Assembly: GCF_023953935.1 (NCBI RefSeq)
Contig: NZ_JAMLIW010000007.1
Location: 1 to 64,000 of the forward strand
Direction of reading: 5' to 3'
From: Thermomonas sp.
GTDB lineage: Bacteria; Pseudomonadota; Gammaproteobacteria; Xanthomonadales; Xanthomonadaceae
Length of the DNA: 64,000 bases
Both the position numbers and the translations under genes were made by a program. Below the pieces are notes generated by a model. The model saw only the letters and a program-made list of their open reading frames with translations, had not been told where the DNA came from and did not search any database. Shown here one piece after another: positions 33,956 to 43,504 of this stretch. Position 1 is the first letter of the stretch. Every line of letters starts with the position of its first letter.

Positions 33956-34375
33956 TCAAATCAGCAGCAGGGCTGCAGGGTGCGGCGTGGGCCGATGCCA
34001 GGGAACGGGGGGCGGCAGGTCCAGGCGCTGCATCTGGATGACCGGATCCACCCGCAGCGACAGCATCGGGGCTGGCACCAGTGCAGGCAGCGCGGGCAGC
34101 GCCGGGATGCGGGCGGTGTCCGGGCTGGGCACGCCCTGATCGCAGTGCGAGGCGCACAACGGCATTTCCGGCGCGGGCGGGGCCTGTTCATGACAGGCGG
34201 AGCCATGGTCGGCCATCGGCGCCATGGCCATCGACGCGGCGGTGTCGGCAGCGTGTGCGACCGGCGCAAGGCAGGCGGCGTGCCATGCCAGCGCAGTCTG
34301 CGACCACAGCAGCAGCAGCACTGCCAGCAGGGCGATGCGGGTGCGCGAACGGCGGCGGCGCAGGGCGAGGATCAC
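33956..34375 (-). CDS. Exported His/Met/Cys-containing protein upstream of cusC
   Basis: A 139-residue protein with GTG start and a signal peptide (LLAVLLLLWSQTALAWHAAC). The mature part has metal-ligand clusters (MAMAPMADHGSACHEQ, MPLCASHCDQ) and a Pro/Leu-rich C-terminus. It is first in the leftward cus operon, about 107 bases before cusC. Small periplasmic proteins of this kind often precede copper efflux genes, so a copper-binding role is likely but I know no named family. Confidence 0.6.
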   Translation of the reverse strand: MILALRRRRSRTRIALLAVLLLLWSQTALAWHAACLAPVAHAADTAASMAMAPMADHGSACHEQAPPAPEMPLCASHCDQGVPSPDTARIPALPALPALVPAPMLSLRVDPVIQMQRLDLPPPVPWHRPTPHPAALLLI

Positions 34376-34452
34376 GGCGCGATGTTAGCCGACTTCGCGC
34401 ACGGCGTGGAACCTTGCCGGCAAGGAAGCTTGCTTCGATCTTCAGCGCTTCC

Positions 34453-34483
34453 GCTCACGGTTCGACGCATACCCCGCGAACGG
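34453..34483. repeat. Degenerate 31-bp REP-like unit
   Basis: GCTCACGGTTCGACGCATAC followed by CCCGCGAACGG matches both ends of the REP consensus seen at 22925-23532, with a diverged centre. It sits between the cus leader gene and the ppsA stop codon (which are transcribed in the same direction). Confidence 0.45.
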
Positions 34484-34495
34484 AACCTGGATGTT

Positions 34496-36877
34496 TCAGT
34501 GCTTGGCCTTGGCCAGCGCCAGCCAGGTATCGACCACGGTATCGGGATTGAGCGAGACCGATTCGATGCCCTGTTCCATCAGCCACTGCGCGAGATCCGG
34601 GTGGTCGGACGGGCCTTGCCCGCAGATGCCGATGTACTTGCCCTTGGCGCGTGCGGTCTGAATCGCCATCGCCAGCATCTTCTTCACCGCCGGGTCGCGC
34701 TCGTCGAACAGGCCGGCGACGATCGCGGAGTCGCGATCGAGGCCGAGGGTGAGCTGGGTCATGTCGTTGGAGCCGATCGAGAAGCCGTCGAAGATGTCGA
34801 GGAATTCCTCGGCCAGCAGCGCGTTCGAGGGGATTTCGCACATCATGATGACCTTGAGATCATGTTCGCCCTGCACCAGACCGTTCTCGCGCAGCACCTC
34901 GACGACCTTGCGGCCCTCGTCCAGGGTGCGCACGAACGGGATCATCACCCAGACGTTGTCCAGCCCCATGGCCTCGCGCACGCGCTTGACCGCCACGCAC
35001 TCCAGCGCGAAGGCGGGCTTGAAGCTCGGATCGACGTAGCGCGAGGCGCCGCGGAAGCCGATCATCGGGTTCTCTTCGTGCGGCTCGTACTTGCCGCCGC
35101 CGAGCAGGTTGGCGTATTCGTTGGACTTGAAATCCGACAGCCGCACGATCACCGGCTTCGGGTAGACCGATGCGGCAATCGTGGCGATGCCTTCCTTCAG
35201 GCGCTCGATGTAGAACTCCACCGGCGAGGCGTAGCCGGCGATGCGGGCGTCGATCTTCGCCTTGGTCGCGGCGTCCTGGCGGTCGTATTCCAGCAGCGCA
35301 TTCGGATGGATGCCGATGTGGCTGGCGATGATCATTTCCAGTCGCGCCAGACCAATGCCGGCGTTGGGCAGCATGCCGAAGTCGAAGGCGCGCTCGGGGT
35401 TGGCCACGTTCATCATGATCTTCAGCGGCGCCGGCGGCATGTTGCCCAGATCCGTGGTGGTGCGCTCGAAGGGCAGGGCACCGGCATAGATGTAGCCGGT
35501 ATCGCCTTCGGCGCAGCTCACGGTGACCGCATCGCCGTCCTGGATGCGATCCAGTGCGTCGCCGGTGCCGACCACCGCCGGCACGCCGAGCTCGCGCGCG
35601 ATGATCGCCGCGTGGCAGGTGCGGCCGCCGCGGTTGGTGACAATGGCGGCGCTGCGCTTCATCACCGGCTCCCAGTCGGGATCGGTCATGTCGGCGATGA
35701 GCACGTCGCCGGGCTGCACCCGCGCCATGTCATCCAGCGAGCGCACCACCCGCGCGATGCCGGATCCGATCTTGCTGCCGATGGCACGGCCTTCGCTGAG
35801 GACCTCGCCACGCCGTTGCAGGGCATAGCGTTCGATCTGGGTGGCGTGGGCGCGCGACTTCACGGTCTCCGGACGCGCCTGCAGGATGTAGAGCTTGCCG
35901 GTGTGGCCGTCCTTGCCCCATTCGATGTCCATCGGCCGGCCGTAGTGGGCTTCGATCACCAGCGCCTGCCTGGACAATTCCTCGACATCCGCATCGGTGA
36001 TCGAAAAACTCGCGCGCAGGTTCGCCGGGGTTTCCTCGGTGCGCACGCGCTCGCCGGGAACGTCCGAATAGACCATCCGCAGCTGCTTGCTGCCGAGCGA
36101 GCGGCGCAGGATCGCCGGCTTGCCCTGCTGCAGGGTCGGCTTGTAGACGTAGAACTCGTCCGGATTGACCGCGCCTTGCACCACCATTTCGCCGAGGCCG
36201 AAACTGGCGGTGACGAAGACCACGTCGCGGAAGCCGGATTCGGTGTCGAGGGTGAACAGCACACCCGAGCTGCCGACGTCCGAGCGCACCATCAGCTGCA
36301 CGCCGGCCGACAGGAACACGTCCTCGTGCTTGAAGCCGTGGTGCACGCGATAGGCGATCGCGCGGTCGTTGTAGAGGCTGGCGAACACTTCCTTGACCTT
36401 GTGCACCACGTCATCGGCGCCGGTGACGTTGAGGAAGGTTTCCTGCTGCCCGGCGAAGCTGGCATCGGGCAGGTCTTCGGCGGTGGCCGAGGAACGCACC
36501 GCCACCGCGATGTCGGCGGCACCACTGTCGGCACACAGCTTTGCGTAGGCGGCGCGGATGTCGGCATCCAGCGGCGGCTGCAAGGGCGCGTCGATCACCC
36601 AGCCGCGGATCTCCGCGCCGACCTTGGTCAGTGCCGGCACGTCTTCCACGTCGATCGTGGCCAGCCTGTCGTAGATGCGCGCGTGCAGGTCGTTGTGGGC
36701 GATGAAGGCCTTGAAGGCATCGGCGGTGGTGGCAAAACCGCCGGGCACCGACACGCCGAGCCCGGACAGCTCGCCGATCATTTCACCCAGCGAGGAATTC
36801 TTGCCGCCCACCTGGGCGAGATCGGACAGACGCAGGTCGTGCAGCCAGAGGACATTGCTGGTCAAGGCGAGCTCCAT
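34496..36877 (-). CDS. ppsA: Phosphoenolpyruvate synthase
   Basis: Converts pyruvate and ATP to PEP, AMP and phosphate for gluconeogenesis. 793 residues. The N-terminal ATP-grasp domain includes [11 protein letters not shown] and [23 protein letters not shown]; the phosphohistidine domain has [15 protein letters not shown], with the swivelling histidine; the PEP-binding C-terminal barrel ends with the cysteine in [14 protein letters not shown]. Divergent from ppsR, its regulator, with 65 bases between start codons. Confidence 0.97.
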   Translation of the reverse strand: MELALTSNVLWLHDLRLSDLAQVGGKNSSLGEMIGELSGLGVSVPGGFATTADAFKAFIAHNDLHARIYDRLATIDVEDVPALTKVGAEIRGWVIDAPLQPPLDADIRAAYAKLCADSGAADIAVAVRSSATAEDLPDASFAGQQETFLNVTGADDVVHKVKEVFASLYNDRAIAYRVHHGFKHEDVFLSAGVQLMVRSDVGSSGVLFTLDTESGFRDVVFVTASFGLGEMVVQGAVNPDEFYVYKPTLQQGKPAILRRSLGSKQLRMVYSDVPGERVRTEETPANLRASFSITDADVEELSRQALVIEAHYGRPMDIEWGKDGHTGKLYILQARPETVKSRAHATQIERYALQRRGEVLSEGRAIGSKIGSGIARVVRSLDDMARVQPGDVLIADMTDPDWEPVMKRSAAIVTNRGGRTCHAAIIARELGVPAVVGTGDALDRIQDGDAVTVSCAEGDTGYIYAGALPFERTTTDLGNMPPAPLKIMMNVANPERAFDFGMLPNAGIGLARLEMIIASHIGIHPNALLEYDRQDAATKAKIDARIAGYASPVEFYIERLKEGIATIAASVYPKPVIVRLSDFKSNEYANLLGGGKYEPHEENPMIGFRGASRYVDPSFKPAFALECVAVKRVREAMGLDNVWVMIPFVRTLDEGRKVVEVLRENGLVQGEHDLKVIMMCEIPSNALLAEEFLDIFDGFSIGSNDMTQLTLGLDRDSAIVAGLFDERDPAVKKMLAMAIQTARAKGKYIGICGQGPSDHPDLAQWLMEQGIESVSLNPDTVVDTWLALAKAKH

Positions 36878-36942
36878 GGGGGCAGGCGGCGTGGGGCCGC
36901 GAAACTCGGCTATTTTAACCGTTCGCCGCGCAAGGAATCCCG

Positions 36943-37764
36943 ATGGACCGCGTTCGCCCCGTGTTCTACGTGTCCGATGGCACCGGCATCACCGCCGAGA
37001 CCATTGGCCACAGCCTGCTGACCCAGTTCGAAGGCCTGCGCTTTTCCACCGACCGGCTGCCGTTCGTGGACACCGCCGACAAGGCCCGTGACGCGGCATC
37101 GCGCATCCGGGCGGCCGGAAACAGCAGCGGCCTGCGCCCGGTGGTGGTCAATTCCTGCGTCGATCCCGAACTCAACCACCTGCTGGCAGAGAGCGGCGCG
37201 CTGATGCTGGATGTGTTCGCGCCCTTCATCGCACCGCTGGAACAGGAACTGGGACGGACCCGCTCGGCGAACATCGGCCGCGCCCACGGCATGGTGGACT
37301 TCGACACCTACCATCGCCGCATCAACGCGATGAACTACGCCCTGACCCACGACGACGGGGTGAAGCCGGATTATTCCGAAGCCGACCTGATCCTGGTGGC
37401 GGTGTCGCGTGCGGGCAAGACGCCTACCTGCGTCTATCTGGCGCTGCAGCACGGGGTGAAGGCCGCCAACTACCCGCTGACGCCGGAGGACCTCGACGCC
37501 GAGCGCCTGCCGGAAAAGCTGCGGCGCTACCGCAGGAAATTGTTCGGCCTGACCATCGACCCGGTACGTTTGCACCAGATTCGCCAGGAGCGGCGCCCCG
37601 ATTCGCGCTATGCCCAGCTCGATACCTGCCGGCGCGAGGTGGCGCAGGCCGAGGCTCTGTTGCGGCGCGAAGGCGTGGAATTGCTCAGCACCACCCACGC
37701 CTCGATCGAGGAAATCGCCAGCCGGGTGATGGAACATCTTGGCATCAACCGCGAGATGTTCTGA
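36943..37764 (+). CDS. ppsR: PEP synthase regulatory protein (kinase/pyrophosphorylase)
   Basis: DUF299 bifunctional enzyme of 273 residues that inactivates PpsA by ADP-dependent threonine phosphorylation and reactivates it by phosphate-dependent pyrophosphorylysis. The signature [14 protein letters not shown] is at the N-terminus, and the P-loop-like [14 protein letters not shown] near residues 151-164. The target threonine environment in PpsA (GGRTCH) is present in the neighbouring gene. The divergent ppsA-ppsR pair is a standard arrangement. Confidence 0.95.
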   Translation: MDRVRPVFYVSDGTGITAETIGHSLLTQFEGLRFSTDRLPFVDTADKARDAASRIRAAGNSSGLRPVVVNSCVDPELNHLLAESGALMLDVFAPFIAPLEQELGRTRSANIGRAHGMVDFDTYHRRINAMNYALTHDDGVKPDYSEADLILVAVSRAGKTPTCVYLALQHGVKAANYPLTPEDLDAERLPEKLRRYRRKLFGLTIDPVRLHQIRQERRPDSRYAQLDTCRREVAQAEALLRREGVELLSTTHASIEEIASRVMEHLGINREMF

Positions 37765-37863
37765 AAGCGCACCCTGCGCATTTCGCTGGACTTCCCACGC
37801 TAAGCGTGGATCGCATCGGCGTCAATCCTGCACGTCGGTGAAATCGACGTGTAGGATCAAACC

Positions 37864-38373
37864 ATGTGCAGCGCCCTGGTCCAACGTCGGCAGGTCCCCA
37901 AGCTCAGTCGTCTCGGCTGGCTGATGGGCCTGTATGCCGAAAACCACGCGCGCCTGCTGCGCCTGTTCGCGCCGCTGGATCTTGCCCGCGGGTTGTATCG
38001 CTCACAGGCGGGAGAGGGACCTGCACTGTATTTCATGGTCAACGAGCGCCATCCCTACACGATGGAACTGGGGCTGAGCTACGGGCTGACCGATCCGGTC
38101 ACCGGCCTGCCGGATCCTTCGGCGAGCCTGCGGCTGTACCGCGATGCGCGCCAGCTCGAGGCCACCCACTGCTACGCCGGCCGGCGCTGGCAGGACGCGA
38201 TCGGCCTCGACGCGCCGCCGCAGCGCATCCTCGACCACCGACTGCAGATGAACACCTTCCTCGGCAAATGGCTGCAATACCTGGCCGAGCAAGGCCACGG
38301 CGTGGCGACCCTGCGTCGGGTCGCGCGGACAGTTCCGGTGACGGGCTTGCCGGGCGGCGCACGCAAGGCTTGA
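37864..38373 (+). CDS. DUF1249 family protein
   Basis: A 169-residue YqiB/DUF1249 protein: LGWLMGLYAENHARLLRLF at the N-terminus, ERHPYTMELGLSY, LRLYRDARQLEATHC and LNMNTFLGKWL-like NTFLGKWLQYL at the C-terminus are family features. Cytoplasmic, function unknown. An AGGA ribosome-binding site precedes ATG 37864. It ends 45 bases before the tRNA pair. Confidence 0.8.
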   Translation: MCSALVQRRQVPKLSRLGWLMGLYAENHARLLRLFAPLDLARGLYRSQAGEGPALYFMVNERHPYTMELGLSYGLTDPVTGLPDPSASLRLYRDARQLEATHCYAGRRWQDAIGLDAPPQRILDHRLQMNTFLGKWLQYLAEQGHGVATLRRVARTVPVTGLPGGARKA

Positions 38374-38417
38374 CCGACGCACGATTTGCCCGGACAATGC
38401 GCGTCTTTCCAGCCCGT

Positions 38418-38493
38418 GGGGCCATAGCTCAGCTGGGAGAGCGCCTGCATGGCATGCAGGAGGTCGCCGGTTCGATCCCGGCTGGCTCCACCA
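38418..38493 (+). tRNA. tRNA-Ala (GGC)
   Basis: A 76-base cloverleaf with acceptor GGGGCCA/TGGCTCC, D-arm AGCTCAGCTGGGAGAGC, anticodon stem CCTGC/GCAGG with loop ATGGCAT (anticodon GGC), T-arm GGTTCGATCC and an encoded CCA end. It reads GCC and GCU alanine codons. Confidence 0.97.
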
Positions 38494-38516
38494 ATTCGCT
38501 GCAGATTTTCCGGCCT

Positions 38517-38592
38517 GTCCCCATCGTCTAGAGGCCTAGGACACAACCCTTTCACGGTTGCGACCGGGGTTCGAATCCCCGTGGGGACGCCA
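38517..38592 (+). tRNA. tRNA-Glu (TTC)
   Basis: A 76-base cloverleaf with acceptor GTCCCCA/TGGGGAC, anticodon loop CTTTCAC (anticodon TTC), T-arm GGTTCGAATCC and encoded GCCA end. It lies 23 bases after tRNA-Ala, probably in one transcript ending at the terminator just downstream. Its last 18 bases are repeated at 38733-38750. Confidence 0.97.
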
Positions 38593-38841
38593 CTTCAAAG
38601 CCCGCGCAAGCGGGCTTTTTCGTGATCGGCAGCGGGGATGAGAACCCCGGAGGGGTTCGATCCATCCGCGCAGCGGATGCACACCTTCGATGCACGGCAT
38701 CGAAGGCCCGAAGGGCGCGCCGCAGGCGCGTCATCCCCGTGGGGACGCCACTTCAAAGCCCGCGCAAGCGGGCTTTTTCGTGATCGGCAGCGGGGATAAG
38801 AACCCCGGAGGGGTTCGATCCATCCGCGCAGCGGATGCACA
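38575..38841 (+). repeat. Direct duplication of the tRNA-Glu 3' end and terminator
   Basis: Bases 38575-38683 (109 bp: last 18 bases of tRNA-Glu, its terminator and a downstream palindrome) are repeated at 38733-38841 with one difference (GGGATGAGAA versus GGGATAAGAA). The 49 bases between contain another hairpin (CCTTCGATGC / GCATCGAAGG). The copy cannot encode a tRNA. It looks like a tandem duplication, or the scar of an element that used the tRNA 3' end as attachment site. Confidence 0.85.
38597..38620 (+). terminator. Rho-independent terminator after tRNA-Glu
   Basis: AAGCCCGC / GCGGGCTT stem with a GCAA tetraloop followed by T residues, 5 bases after the tRNA-Glu CCA. A second identical copy is at 38755-38778 in the duplication. 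Confidence 0.85.
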
Positions 38842-38853
38842 ACTGCGGGTGAC

Positions 38854-39348
38854 TCAAGCGTCGCGGTTGTGGCGTCGCAGTACGCGCTGTTTCTCGCGGT
38901 TCCAGTCGCGCTCCTTGCTGGCATCGCGCTTGTCGTGCGCCTGCTTGCCCTTGGCCAGCGCCAGTTCGGCCTTGACCTTGTTGGCTTTCCAGTACAACGC
39001 GGTGGGTACCAGGGTATAGCCGTCGCGCTGGATGCGGCCGGCAAGCCGATCGATCTCGTGTCGATGCAGCAGCAGCTTGCGGCTGCGTCGGTCGTGGGCG
39101 ACGACGTGGCTCGAGGCCTGGATCAGCGGCGTGATCTGGGCGCCGATCAGGAACAGCTCACCTTGCAACACGACGGCATACGCGTCGCCGATGTTGGCCC
39201 GACCGGCGCGAATCGCCTTCAATTCCCAGCCCTGCAGGGCAAGACCGGCCTCGATGCGTTCTTCGAAGTGGTATTCATGGCGCGCACGCTTGTTCAGCGC
39301 GATGGTTCCGCCGCCAGGCGTATCCTTGCCTTTTTTCTTGTTGACCAT
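38854..39348 (-). CDS. smpB: SsrA-binding protein SmpB
   Basis: Binds tmRNA and delivers it to stalled ribosomes (trans-translation). 164 residues: NKRARHEYHFEERIEAGLALQGWE, ELKAIRAGRANIGDAYA, and the basic C-terminal tail (KRDASKERDWNREKQRVLRRH) that enters the decoding centre. The tmRNA gene is not seen in this window. Divergent from ratB. Confidence 0.97.
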   Translation of the reverse strand: MVNKKKGKDTPGGGTIALNKRARHEYHFEERIEAGLALQGWELKAIRAGRANIGDAYAVVLQGELFLIGAQITPLIQASSHVVAHDRRSRKLLLHRHEIDRLAGRIQRDGYTLVPTALYWKANKVKAELALAKGKQAHDKRDASKERDWNREKQRVLRRHNRDA

Positions 39349-39399
39349 GCCCGCATTGTCGCCGATCGCGCCGGAGTGCGGCGCGCGTTTGATTCAGAA

Positions 39400-39684
39400 A
39401 TGACGATGGATACGCCCGAACCCGATCCCCTGCGCATCGAACTCGTGCGCGCCTGGCCGCACCGCTGCGAGCGGGTCGAGGTGGTGCTGGGTGCGGGGGC
39501 CTGCGTGGGCGATGCGCTGGCGGCCGCCGGCTGGCGTCTTCACGGAGAATTCGTCGCGCTGGCGGTGTTCAGCCTGCCGGCCACCGAAGCCAGCCTGCTC
39601 CACGATGGCGACCGCATCGAGCTGCTGCGCGCGCTGCGGCTGGATCCGATGGCGGCACGTCGGCGGCGGGCGGGGCAACGCTAG
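39400..39684 (+). CDS. RnfH/RatB ubiquitin-like protein (UPF0125)
   Basis: A 94-residue small beta-grasp protein: RIELVRAWPHRCERVEVVLGAGACVGDAL, LAVFSLPATEASLLHDGDRIELLRAL and LDPMAARRRRAG match the UPF0125/RnfH family. ATG 39406 is an alternative start. It normally sits between ratA and bamE; here it lies 51 bases from the divergent smpB and no ratA is present. Function in this family is uncertain. Confidence 0.8.
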   Translation: MTMDTPEPDPLRIELVRAWPHRCERVEVVLGAGACVGDALAAAGWRLHGEFVALAVFSLPATEASLLHDGDRIELLRALRLDPMAARRRRAGQR

Positions 39685-39738
39685 CTGGAGAGCTTCAGCA
39701 GGCCGGCGTTCCCGTGAGCCTTGAGCCGGTTCAAGCGG

Positions 39739-40143
39739 TTATCGCCGCTGCCGATTCTTCTTGTCGGCATCCGGATCCAGGTTCGGGCCGTAGTAACGGA
39801 CCACATCACGCGAGAGCTGGGAGTCCTTTTCCGGGAAATACTCGCCTTCCCAGCGCACCAGCCGATCGTTGTCGAACCACAGGGTCAGGTTCTTGACCTG
39901 GGTCTGGTCACGCCGTCCCACGCGTTCGGTTGCCGTGTAGTCCCAGCGGTCATGGTGGAACGGATCGGCAATTGCCGGAGTGCCCAGAAGCGCCAGCACC
40001 TGCTGGCGATCCATGCCGGCCTGCAATTGTTCCACCGCCGCGGGTTCGAGCAAATTGCCCTGAAACACCGGCTGCCGGTACAGGTAGCTGCAGCCGCTCA
40101 CCAGCAGGCTCGCGAGAAGGACGGGGAGCAGGGCGTTGCGCAT
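39739..40143 (-). CDS. bamE: Outer-membrane assembly lipoprotein BamE
   Basis: A 134-residue SmpA/OmlA lipoprotein of the Bam complex. Signal peptide ends in LLVSGC. The conserved core includes YRQPVFQGNLL, GMDRQQVLALLGTP and DPFHHDRWDYT, ending with a charged C-terminus. Divergent from fur, the standard omlA-fur arrangement in Pseudomonas and Xanthomonas, where the shared region carries overlapping promoters. Confidence 0.95.
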   Translation of the reverse strand: MRNALLPVLLASLLVSGCSYLYRQPVFQGNLLEPAAVEQLQAGMDRQQVLALLGTPAIADPFHHDRWDYTATERVGRRDQTQVKNLTLWFDNDRLVRWEGEYFPEKDSQLSRDVVRYYGPNLDPDADKKNRQRR

Positions 40144-40300
40144 CGGCAGGATGGGGCAGTGACGGAACGCCGATGATACACTGCCCGCGGCCGCAGTAAG
40201 CCAATTCGCAGGGAGTCGCCAGGCAGCACCGGCGATCCCGCGGTGTGGCTTTACGCGCGTTGGGATTGGAGCGTGCGGCTTGCGCACGGAGGACACGTCG

Positions 40301-40699
40301 ATGCCGCGGGATCTTCGCAAAGCCGGCCTGAAGGTGACGCACCCGCGTCTGAGCATTCTGGAACTTCTCGAACACGCCAAGCCGCGGCACATGACCGCCG
40401 AAGACATCTATCGCCAGCTGCTGGCCGGTGGCGAGGAGATCGGCTTGGCCACCATCTATCGGGTGCTGACCCAGTTCGAATCAGCGGGCCTCGTGCTCAA
40501 GCACAATTTCGAGGGTGGCACCGCCGTCTACGAGCTGGACCGCGGCGAGCACCACGACCACATGGTCGATGTCGACACCGGCAAGGTGGTCGAATTCCAC
40601 AGCGAGGAAATCGAGGCCTTGCAGGAACAGATCGCCGACGCCAACGGTTTCGAAATCGTCGGCCACGCGCTGGTCCTGTATGTGCGCAAGAAGCGTTGA
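40301..40699 (+). CDS. fur: Ferric uptake regulator Fur
   Basis: Iron-responsive repressor, 132 residues from ATG 40301, chosen because a GGAGG ribosome-binding site precedes it. The winged helix (KVTHPRLSILELLEH, GLATIYRVLTQFESAGLV) and the regulatory metal ligands (GEHHDHMVD, VEFHSEEIEAL) are present. The protein contains no cysteine, so the structural Cys4 zinc site of E. coli Fur is absent; several Pseudomonas/Xanthomonas Fur proteins have lost it in part. Divergent from bamE. Confidence 0.96.
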   Translation: MPRDLRKAGLKVTHPRLSILELLEHAKPRHMTAEDIYRQLLAGGEEIGLATIYRVLTQFESAGLVLKHNFEGGTAVYELDRGEHHDHMVDVDTGKVVEFHSEEIEALQEQIADANGFEIVGHALVLYVRKKR

Positions 40700-40733
40700 G
40701 GCCCGGGACCCGGTTGGGCACCAGGTTTCAGCT

Positions 40734-40934
40734 TCAGCCTTCGATCAATTTGGCGGGGTAGTCCGCGGCATTCAGTGTCGCAATCGCCGCTTCGGTGCTG
40801 AAGTCGCCGCTGGCGCGGACTTCGCCCTTGCCGAGGTCCACTTCGACGACGGCCTTGGCATCGAGTGCGCGCAAGGCGCGGGTGACGGCATTCACGCAGT
40901 GCTGGCAGCTCATGTTTTCGACTTTCAGGCGCAT
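40734..40934 (-). CDS. CopZ-like copper chaperone
   Basis: A 66-residue heavy-metal-associated domain with the metal site MSCQHC (residues 8-13) and the beta-alpha-beta-beta-alpha-beta outline ([16 protein letters not shown]). Cytosolic Cu(I) carrier likely handing copper to CopA, which is divergent 137 bases away. Convergent with fur. Confidence 0.88.
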   Translation of the reverse strand: MRLKVENMSCQHCVNAVTRALRALDAKAVVEVDLGKGEVRASGDFSTEAAIATLNAADYPAKLIEG

Positions 40935-41011
40935 GGTCGGCCTCGGGACAGGGGAACGAGCGGTGTATCCTGAGGCTTGCCACGATCGGAACGTCAAGCG
41001 CGAATTTCCGT

Positions 41012-41042
41012 TTGACCTTCCAACGATGTCAGGGGTCAGGCT
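41012..41042 (+). promoter_or_regulatory. MerR-family (CueR) promoter of copA
   Basis: TTGACC (-35, 41012-41017) and CAGGCT (-10, 41037-41042) are separated by 19 bases rather than 17, the hallmark of promoters activated by MerR-family regulators. The spacer begins TTCC and has a partial dyad. The cueR gene at the end of the operon is the probable activator. Confidence 0.65.
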
Positions 41043-41071
41043 CGCCCCGGACAGCCAAAGAGGTCGACAAC

Positions 41072-43504
41072 ATGCGCACGGACAGCCCATCCGGAACAGT
41101 ACGCATCGGCATCACCGGGATGACCTGCGCGTCCTGTGTCACCCGCGTCGAAAAGGCGTTGCGCGGGGTGGAAGGCGTGCAGTCGGCCAGCGTGAATCTT
41201 GCCACTGAAACCGCCAGCGTCGAGGCCACGGAGGTGCCGATCGCGGCGCTGCAACAGGCGGTGGAACGCGCCGGCTACGGCATTGCCACCGATGAGCACG
41301 ATCTCGCCATCGAAGGCATGACTTGCGCTTCCTGTGTCGGCCGGGTCGAAAAGGCGCTTGGCAAGGTGGAAGGCGTGCTGTCGGTCAGCGTCAATCTGGC
41401 GACCGAAACCGCCCGAGTGCGCAGCTTGCGCGGAACGCCGCGCAGTGCACTTGAAGCCGCTGTTTCTGCCGCCGGATACGGGATCAAGCCGCTGCAGGCG
41501 CAGGGGCAACCGTTGCCGGCAGTTGGCCGGGCAGGATTTTCACGCGAAACCCGCCACCTGCTGTTGGCGGCATTGCTGTCCTTGCCGCTGCTGTTGCCGA
41601 TGTTGCTGATGCCGTTTGGCGTGCATTGGCAGCTGCCGGGCTGGGCGCAGTGGGCGCTGGCCACGCCGGTCCAGTTCTGGCTTGGCGCCCGTTTCTACCG
41701 GGCGGGCTGGGGCGCGCTCAAGGCCGGCAGCGGCAACATGGATCTGCTGGTTGCCCTGGGGACCAGCGCCGGCTACGGGCTGAGCGTCTACAACCTGTTC
41801 GCCGCCACTGCCACGCACCTGGGCTTGCCCTTGTATTTCGAATCCTCGGCTGTGCTGATCACCCTGATCCTGTTCGGGAAATGGCTGGAAGCGCGGGCCA
41901 AACGCCAGGCTACCGATGCCATTCGCGCGTTGCAGGCGCTGCGCCCGGAACGGGCGCGGGTGTTGCGCGACGGCGTTGAGATCGACCTTGCGATCAACGC
42001 CGTCAGCTTGGGCGATGTGGTGGTGATCCGGCCGGGCGAGCGCATCCCGGTGGATGGCATCGTTCTGGAGGGCAGCAGCCACAGCGACGAATCCCTGCTG
42101 ACCGGCGAACCCCTGCCGGTGCCCAAAGCGCCCGGCGAGCGGGTGACCGGCGGCGCGGTCAACGGGGAGGGCAGGCTGCTGGTGCGGACCTCTGCGGTGG
42201 GGGCCGAATCGGCGCTGGCGCGGATCGTGCGGCTGGTGGAGGACGCGCAGGCGAAAAAGGCACCGATCCAGCGCATCGTCGACAAGGTCAGCGCGGTGTT
42301 CGTGCCGGCGGTGGTCGCGATTGCCCTCCTGACCCTGCTGGCATGGGGCTTGGGCAGCGGCCACTGGTCGCAGGGCATTCTCAACGCGGTGGCGGTGCTG
42401 GTCATCGCCTGCCCCTGTGCACTCGGGCTGGCCACGCCGACGGCGGTGATGGCCGGCACCGGCGTGGCGGCGCGCGCCGGGATCCTGATCAAGGACGTGG
42501 AAGCGCTGGAGGAAACCCGCCGCCTGCGCGCGATCGCCTTCGACAAGACCGGTACCCTGACGCTCGGCAAGCCCGTCCTGATGCAGGCCCAGGCGCTGGA
42601 CGGCAACGAGAACCGGCTGTTGGAACTGGCCGCGGCACTGCAAGCGGGCAGCGAACACCCGCTGGCGCACGCCGTGCTTGAGGCTGCGCGAGCGCGCGGG
42701 ATTGCCTTTGCCGCCGCCGAAGACGTCGCCGCCATCGCCGGGCGCGGGGTGCGCGGACGGGCAGGGCAGCGCCAGCTCGCGCTCGGCCACGCCCGCTGGA
42801 TGGCTGAGCTGGGCGTGGACCTTGCCGGTCTGCAGGACTCTGCCGCCGCCGCATCGCGTGCGGGCCATACCCAGTCCTGGTTGGCCGAGGAAACCCCGCA
42901 AGGCTGGCGCGTGCTGGGGCTGCTGGCTTTCGGCGATGCCCCGCGGCCGCAGACGAGCGCGGCGATCCGCGAGCTGCACGCCCTCGGCCTGCGGACTTTG
43001 ATGCTGTCCGGAGACAACCGCGCCGCCGCCGGTGCGGTTGCTGACCGGATCGGCATCCCGGCGGCTGACGTCCACGCCGAGGTGTTGCCGGAAGGGAAGG
43101 TGACGGTGATTCATGATTTGGCCGCCGAAAGCCCGGTCGGCATGGTGGGCGATGGCCTCAACGATGCTCCCGCGCTGGCGGCGGCCAACGTCGGCTTCGC
43201 CATGGGCAGTGGCACCGACGTGGCCATGCACGCCGCCGGCATCACCTTGATGCGCCCGGATCCGCGGCTGGTGGCCGACGCCATCGACATTTCGCGTCGC
43301 ACCGTGCGCAAGATCCATCAGAACCTGTTCTGGGCCTTCATCTACAACGTGATCGGTATCCCGCTGGCGGCCTCGGGCCTGCTTGATCCGATGCTCGCCG
43401 GTGCGGCGATGGCCGCCTCCAGCGTCAGCGTGGTCGCCAACGCCCTGCTGCTGCGGCGCTGGTCACCGCGGGCGCGCAGCGAACCTGGAGAACCCGCCCC
43501 ATGA
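41072..43504 (+). CDS. copA: Cu(I)-exporting P1B-type ATPase
   Basis: Copper efflux ATPase of 810 residues from ATG 41072 (GAGG ribosome-binding site). Two N-terminal metal domains each with GMTCASC (C19/C22 and about 85/88), then transmembrane helices, the transport motif CPC at 447-449, phosphorylated D491 in DKTGT, the SEHPLAHAV motif typical of P1B pumps, and GDGLNDAP near 693-700. Inner membrane. Its stop overlaps the cueR start (ATGA), so regulator and pump are one transcript, controlled by the 19-base-spacer promoter upstream. Confidence 0.96.
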   Translation: MRTDSPSGTVRIGITGMTCASCVTRVEKALRGVEGVQSASVNLATETASVEATEVPIAALQQAVERAGYGIATDEHDLAIEGMTCASCVGRVEKALGKVEGVLSVSVNLATETARVRSLRGTPRSALEAAVSAAGYGIKPLQAQGQPLPAVGRAGFSRETRHLLLAALLSLPLLLPMLLMPFGVHWQLPGWAQWALATPVQFWLGARFYRAGWGALKAGSGNMDLLVALGTSAGYGLSVYNLFAATATHLGLPLYFESSAVLITLILFGKWLEARAKRQATDAIRALQALRPERARVLRDGVEIDLAINAVSLGDVVVIRPGERIPVDGIVLEGSSHSDESLLTGEPLPVPKAPGERVTGGAVNGEGRLLVRTSAVGAESALARIVRLVEDAQAKKAPIQRIVDKVSAVFVPAVVAIALLTLLAWGLGSGHWSQGILNAVAVLVIACPCALGLATPTAVMAGTGVAARAGILIKDVEALEETRRLRAIAFDKTGTLTLGKPVLMQAQALDGNENRLLELAAALQAGSEHPLAHAVLEAARARGIAFAAAEDVAAIAGRGVRGRAGQRQLALGHARWMAELGVDLAGLQDSAAAASRAGHTQSWLAEETPQGWRVLGLLAFGDAPRPQTSAAIRELHALGLRTLMLSGDNRAAAGAVADRIGIPAADVHAEVLPEGKVTVIHDLAAESPVGMVGDGLNDAPALAAANVGFAMGSGTDVAMHAAGITLMRPDPRLVADAIDISRRTVRKIHQNLFWAFIYNVIGIPLAASGLLDPMLAGAAMAASSVSVVANALLLRRWSPRARSEPGEPAP

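Noticed and set aside
33980-37021. A 1013-codon open frame antisense to ppsA and the cus leader gene
   Set aside because: GC-rich third positions keep antisense frames open; the opposite strand has the complete, motif-bearing PpsA, and the antisense translation is His/Arg/Gly-rich with no domain.
38733-38750. A second tRNA-Glu
   Set aside because: Only the last 18 bases of the tRNA are present; there is no D-arm or anticodon arm.
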